A stretch of DNA of 62,373 nt from Sinomicrobium pectinilyticum (lineage in GTDB: Bacteria > Bacteroidota > Bacteroidia > Flavobacteriales > Flavobacteriaceae), in NCBI RefSeq assembly GCF_003725735.1, contig NZ_RJTM01000025.1:1-62373 (forward strand), written 5' to 3'. A program made the position numbers and the translations under genes. Numbering within the stretch: the stretch's first letter is position 1; the number at the start of each line of letters is the position of its first letter. The notes below the pieces were generated by a model, which saw only the letters and a list, made by a program, of their open reading frames with translations, was not told the DNA's origin and did no database searches. This document shows positions 59,382 to 62,373 of this stretch, piece after piece.

Positions 59382-62009
59382 ATGAATTCTTTTTGTAAAA
59401 GAGTATGCCTCTTTATTTTCCTGACATATAGCTGCATCCCCGCCGCCATAGCACAGCAAAACGACATTCCGGACCATGTCAGGGTAAGTATCAGGCCCGG
59501 TAGCCTGCGATCCGTACTCGACCAGGTACAGCAGCATACCTCCTATTCCTTCGCCTATAATAACGAAGAAATAGCCAGAGTAACCGATGCCGGGATAAAA
59601 CAGGGCGAATACAGTCTCGCGGAAATATTGCAGGCACTGGAGCAAAAACACCGCCTGGATTTTCAGAACAGGAACGGGGTGATCTATGTCAAACAAAAAA
59701 AAACGGGAACATCCCGGGAAATTAAAGGACGTGTCCTCGATGAGTCCGGCAACCCGTTACCACAGGCCAATATTATAGAAAAAGGGACTTCCAACGGCGT
59801 CGTTACAGATATGAACGGCGATTTCAGAATGAAGCTTTCCGGAGCGGATGCCGTGATACTTATCTCTTACCTTGGATACCTGGCCCGCGAAATAAGGCCG
59901 GGAAATAAAACCGAGATCGAGGTAGACCTTCAACCGGACGCCTCCGTACTTGATGAAGTCGTGGTGACCGACCGCCGGAATATCACGGAGATCAAAAAAC
60001 CGCAGATGAGCGTAAACCGGCTTTCGGCAGAACAGATCAAACGGATCCCTGTGGTACTTGGAGAATCCGATCCGTTAAAATCATTATTGCAACTTCCGGG
60101 AGTTACGAATGCCGGCGAAGCGTCTTCGGGGTTCAATGTCCGGGGTGGCGCTGCCGATCAGAACCTTATCCTGCTGGATGGCTCCCCGATGTTCAGCGAT
60201 TCTCACCTTTTCGGTTTCTTTTCAGTATTTAATGCCGATGCTATCAGCGACATGGAGCTCTATAAAGGAGGTATCCCCTCCTCCTTCGGCGGGCGTGTTT
60301 CTTCGGTGCTGGACGTGCATCAGAAAAACGGGGATTACCAGGATTTCCACATGAACGGAGGTATCGGTTTGATATCGAGCAGGCTATTGGCAGAAGGCCC
60401 TTTTGCAAAAGGAAAAGGATCATTCCTCGTTGCCGGGAGAAGTTCTTATGCCCATCTCTTCTTAAAATTGACAGACAATGATAATTCCGCATATTTTTAC
60501 GATCTGAATACGAGACTGAATTACAGGTTCAACGAAAACAATACCTTGTTTTTGTCCGGTTATTTCGGAAGAGATATTTTCGATATAGGTAATAATTTTT
60601 CCAGTTCCTACGGAAATACCATGCTCAATCTCCGGTGGAAGCACGATTTTTCCAATAATATCAGTTCCGATCTTTCCCTGATCTATAGTGACTATCGTTT
60701 TGGCCTGGAACTGGAATCCCGCGATTTCCTATGGGACAATGCCATTGAATCGTACAGTGCCAAATATGACCTGAGGCACTACATATCGGAGAATTTCAAT
60801 CTTCATTACGGCGCCCATGCTACCTATTACGATTTTAACCCCGGCACATTAAAACCGAGCGGGGAAAACTCTTCGATCAATTTTGAGCAGCTGGATAAAA
60901 AATACGCCCTGGAGCCGGCCTTTTATATTGATGCCGAACATGAGATATCCGAAAAATTATCTGTACGGTATGGCTTGCGGTACAGTATGTTTTACAGGTA
61001 TGGACAAGAAGACATTAACAGGTATGAGAATGACCGGGCAGTGGTTTTTAACCCCGATTTCGGGATTTACGAAGAAGGCACGCCCATAGGTTCTACCCAT
61101 TACGGAAGCGGGGAAAGTATAGCAAGCTTCGACAACCTGGAACCGCGTATAGGGGTGTCGTATGTCCTGAACGACAATGCATCCGTTAAGGCCAGCTATA
61201 ACAGGATGTCGCAATATCTTCATCTGCTTTCCAATACCCAGTCTCCTACGCCTGTAAATATCTGGACGCCCAGCGGCCCTTTTATAAAACCACAGCTCCT
61301 GGACCAGGTGGCCCTGGGATATTTCAGGAACTTTAAAGAGGAGGCCTATTCCCTCGAAACCGAAGTCTTTTATAAAAAAGTGAAAAACCGTATCGATTAT
61401 ATCGATGGTGCGGAGCTTATTGCCAATAACGATATTGAACAGGTGATCCTGAACGGGGAAGCCCGTTCCTATGGACTGGAAATACTGCTCCGGAAAAATA
61501 CCGGCAGGCTCACAGGGTGGATCGCCTATACCCTCTCCCGCGCGGAACAGAGAACCCCGGGACGGACCCCCGAAGAAACCGGGATCAACAACGGGGACTG
61601 GTACCTGTCGCCCTACGATAAGCTTCACAACCTGGCTATAACCGGAGGGTACGAGCTAAATGACAAATGGTCTTTCGGGGCAAATTTCACTTTCCAGACG
61701 GGGCAGCCCTATACATTCCCGAAAGGGCAATATGAAATCGGAGGGATCAGGGTGCCTAATTATACATCGCGTAACGAAGACAGGCTCCCCTCCTATCACC
61801 ACCTGGATGTTTCGGCTACATACACCCCGAAACCCCATAAGAAAAAAGGATGGCAGGGCGAATGGGTCTTTAGCATTTATAACCTGTACAGCCGGAAGAA
61901 TTCGGCTTCCGTAAGCTTTCGTCCCAACGAGGACACCGGTGTTAACGAAGCACTCCGCCTATCCATATTCGGCATTATTCCCAGTGTATCATATAACTTC
62001 AAATTTTAA
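59382..62009 (+). CDS. TonB-dependent receptor with STN and carboxypeptidase-like regulatory domains
   Basis: The protein has 875 residues. A signal peptide (LFIFLTYSCIPAAIAQQ) leads to an STN domain (RVSIRPGSLRSVLDQVQQHT), which implies sigma/anti-sigma signalling, then a carboxypeptidase-D-like domain (IKGRVLDESGNPLPQANIIE), the plug (LLQLPGVTNAGEASSGFNVR, GGAADQNLILLDGSPMF) and the barrel ending GIIPSVSYNFKF. It belongs to the receptor class paired with DUF4249 lipoproteins. The ligand is unknown. Confidence 0.95.
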   Translation: MNSFCKRVCLFIFLTYSCIPAAIAQQNDIPDHVRVSIRPGSLRSVLDQVQQHTSYSFAYNNEEIARVTDAGIKQGEYSLAEILQALEQKHRLDFQNRNGVIYVKQKKTGTSREIKGRVLDESGNPLPQANIIEKGTSNGVVTDMNGDFRMKLSGADAVILISYLGYLAREIRPGNKTEIEVDLQPDASVLDEVVVTDRRNITEIKKPQMSVNRLSAEQIKRIPVVLGESDPLKSLLQLPGVTNAGEASSGFNVRGGAADQNLILLDGSPMFSDSHLFGFFSVFNADAISDMELYKGGIPSSFGGRVSSVLDVHQKNGDYQDFHMNGGIGLISSRLLAEGPFAKGKGSFLVAGRSSYAHLFLKLTDNDNSAYFYDLNTRLNYRFNENNTLFLSGYFGRDIFDIGNNFSSSYGNTMLNLRWKHDFSNNISSDLSLIYSDYRFGLELESRDFLWDNAIESYSAKYDLRHYISENFNLHYGAHATYYDFNPGTLKPSGENSSINFEQLDKKYALEPAFYIDAEHEISEKLSVRYGLRYSMFYRYGQEDINRYENDRAVVFNPDFGIYEEGTPIGSTHYGSGESIASFDNLEPRIGVSYVLNDNASVKASYNRMSQYLHLLSNTQSPTPVNIWTPSGPFIKPQLLDQVALGYFRNFKEEAYSLETEVFYKKVKNRIDYIDGAELIANNDIEQVILNGEARSYGLEILLRKNTGRLTGWIAYTLSRAEQRTPGRTPEETGINNGDWYLSPYDKLHNLAITGGYELNDKWSFGANFTFQTGQPYTFPKGQYEIGGIRVPNYTSRNEDRLPSYHHLDVSATYTPKPHKKKGWQGEWVFSIYNLYSRKNSASVSFRPNEDTGVNEALRLSIFGIIPSVSYNFKF

Positions 62010-62013
62010 GAAA

Positions 62014-62373
62014 ATGGTCTCATTTAAATATATATTTCTTTTCATCATACTCACAGGTTTGGTTTCATGTGAAGACGTGGTCGATATGGACCTGGATACC
62101 GAAGAACCCCGGTTGGTCATCGATGCCGGCATAGAATGGGAAAAAGGGACGGACGGACAACGGCAAACCATAAAACTGACTACCACTACGGACTATTATT
62201 CATCCGAAATCCCTCCCGTTTCCAATGCCGAAGTATACGTAACAAATAGCAATGGTGTTGTCTTTGACTTCGTGGAAACACCGGGAACAGGGATGTATGT
62301 CTGTACCGGTTTTGTACCTGTTATCGGAGAGACCTATACACTCACCGTAACGGTAGACGGAGAGACTTATACT
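62014..62373 (+). CDS. DUF4249 lipoprotein, N-terminal part, cut by window edge
   Basis: Starting at the ATG at 62014 (five bases after the receptor stop), about 120 residues run to the window edge. A lipoprotein signal (IFLFIILTGLVSCEDVVDMD) is followed by the DUF4249 opening (LDTEEPRLVIDAGIEWEKGT, TIKLTTTTDYYSS, PPVSNAEVYVTNSNG). These proteins sit beside STN-type TonB receptors and probably act as their surface partner, as SusD does for SusC. Confidence 0.9.
   Translation, partial: MVSFKYIFLFIILTGLVSCEDVVDMDLDTEEPRLVIDAGIEWEKGTDGQRQTIKLTTTTDYYSSEIPPVSNAEVYVTNSNGVVFDFVETPGTGMYVCTGFVPVIGETYTLTVTVDGETYT

Overview
The window comes from a Bacteroidota genome, most likely a flavobacterium (family Flavobacteriaceae). 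The evidence is: SusC/SusD and STN-type TonB receptors paired with ECF sigma/FecR modules; lipoproteins with acidic residues after the lipidated Cys; DUF2911, DUF4249 and DUF4302 proteins; a CzcA pump fused to its outer-membrane channel; and promoters of the Bacteroidota type (TTG, then about 16-20 bases, then TAnnTTTG). No insertion sequence, tRNA, rRNA or CRISPR array was seen.

Region 1 (1-30.8 kb) is mostly chromosomal housekeeping and accessory genes. It starts with a cut DUF486 transporter-like gene, then a heavy-metal efflux operon on the minus strand (small Asp-rich protein, RND pump fused to TolC, adaptor) and a DUF3857/transglutaminase-like protein. An AraC regulator with an SDR oxidoreductase follows. 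Next is a nutrient-uptake locus: divergent ECF sigma and FecR, then SusC, SusD, a zinc metallohydrolase lipoprotein, DUF4302 and a further lipoprotein. It has no glycoside hydrolase, so a non-carbohydrate substrate is plausible. Then come a flavodoxin-fold oxidoreductase with an AraC regulator, a DUF2911 protein, a TetR regulator with a thioesterase that carry matching operators, deoC-deoD, smpB, and a membrane protein/histidine kinase/response regulator operon with overlapping genes.

Region 2 (30.9-56.8 kb) is the centrepiece: an apparently complete extracellular contractile injection system (eCIS; Pvc/Afp family), all on the plus strand behind one good promoter. In order it holds a Pvc16-type cap protein, an unknown 284-aa protein, one large sheath protein, two tube proteins, a 53-aa DUF5908 protein, a LysM/Pvc7-like protein, a VgrG/Pvc8 spike, a PAAR tip, a gp25 wedge, a baseplate J protein (Pvc11), a Pvc12-like protein, a PKD-domain protein in the Pvc13 position, a tape-measure protein (Pvc14), two DUF4157 cargo proteins, an N-acetylmuramidase and the AAA+ ATPase (Pvc15). 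The second cargo protein (1219 aa) has hydrophobic/helical modules in the middle and ends in what I read as an RNase A-like toxin domain of the CdiA-CT type. That domain is carried on visibly AT-richer DNA and has no obvious immunity gene after it. The first cargo protein shares the same N-terminal leader and DUF4157 domain but ends in an unrelated domain I cannot place.

Region 3 (56.9-62.4 kb) has a VOC-family protein and a second ECF sigma/FecR/TonB-receptor/DUF4249 uptake locus that runs off the end of the window.

All calls are from reading translated sequence and family knowledge; no database search was run.
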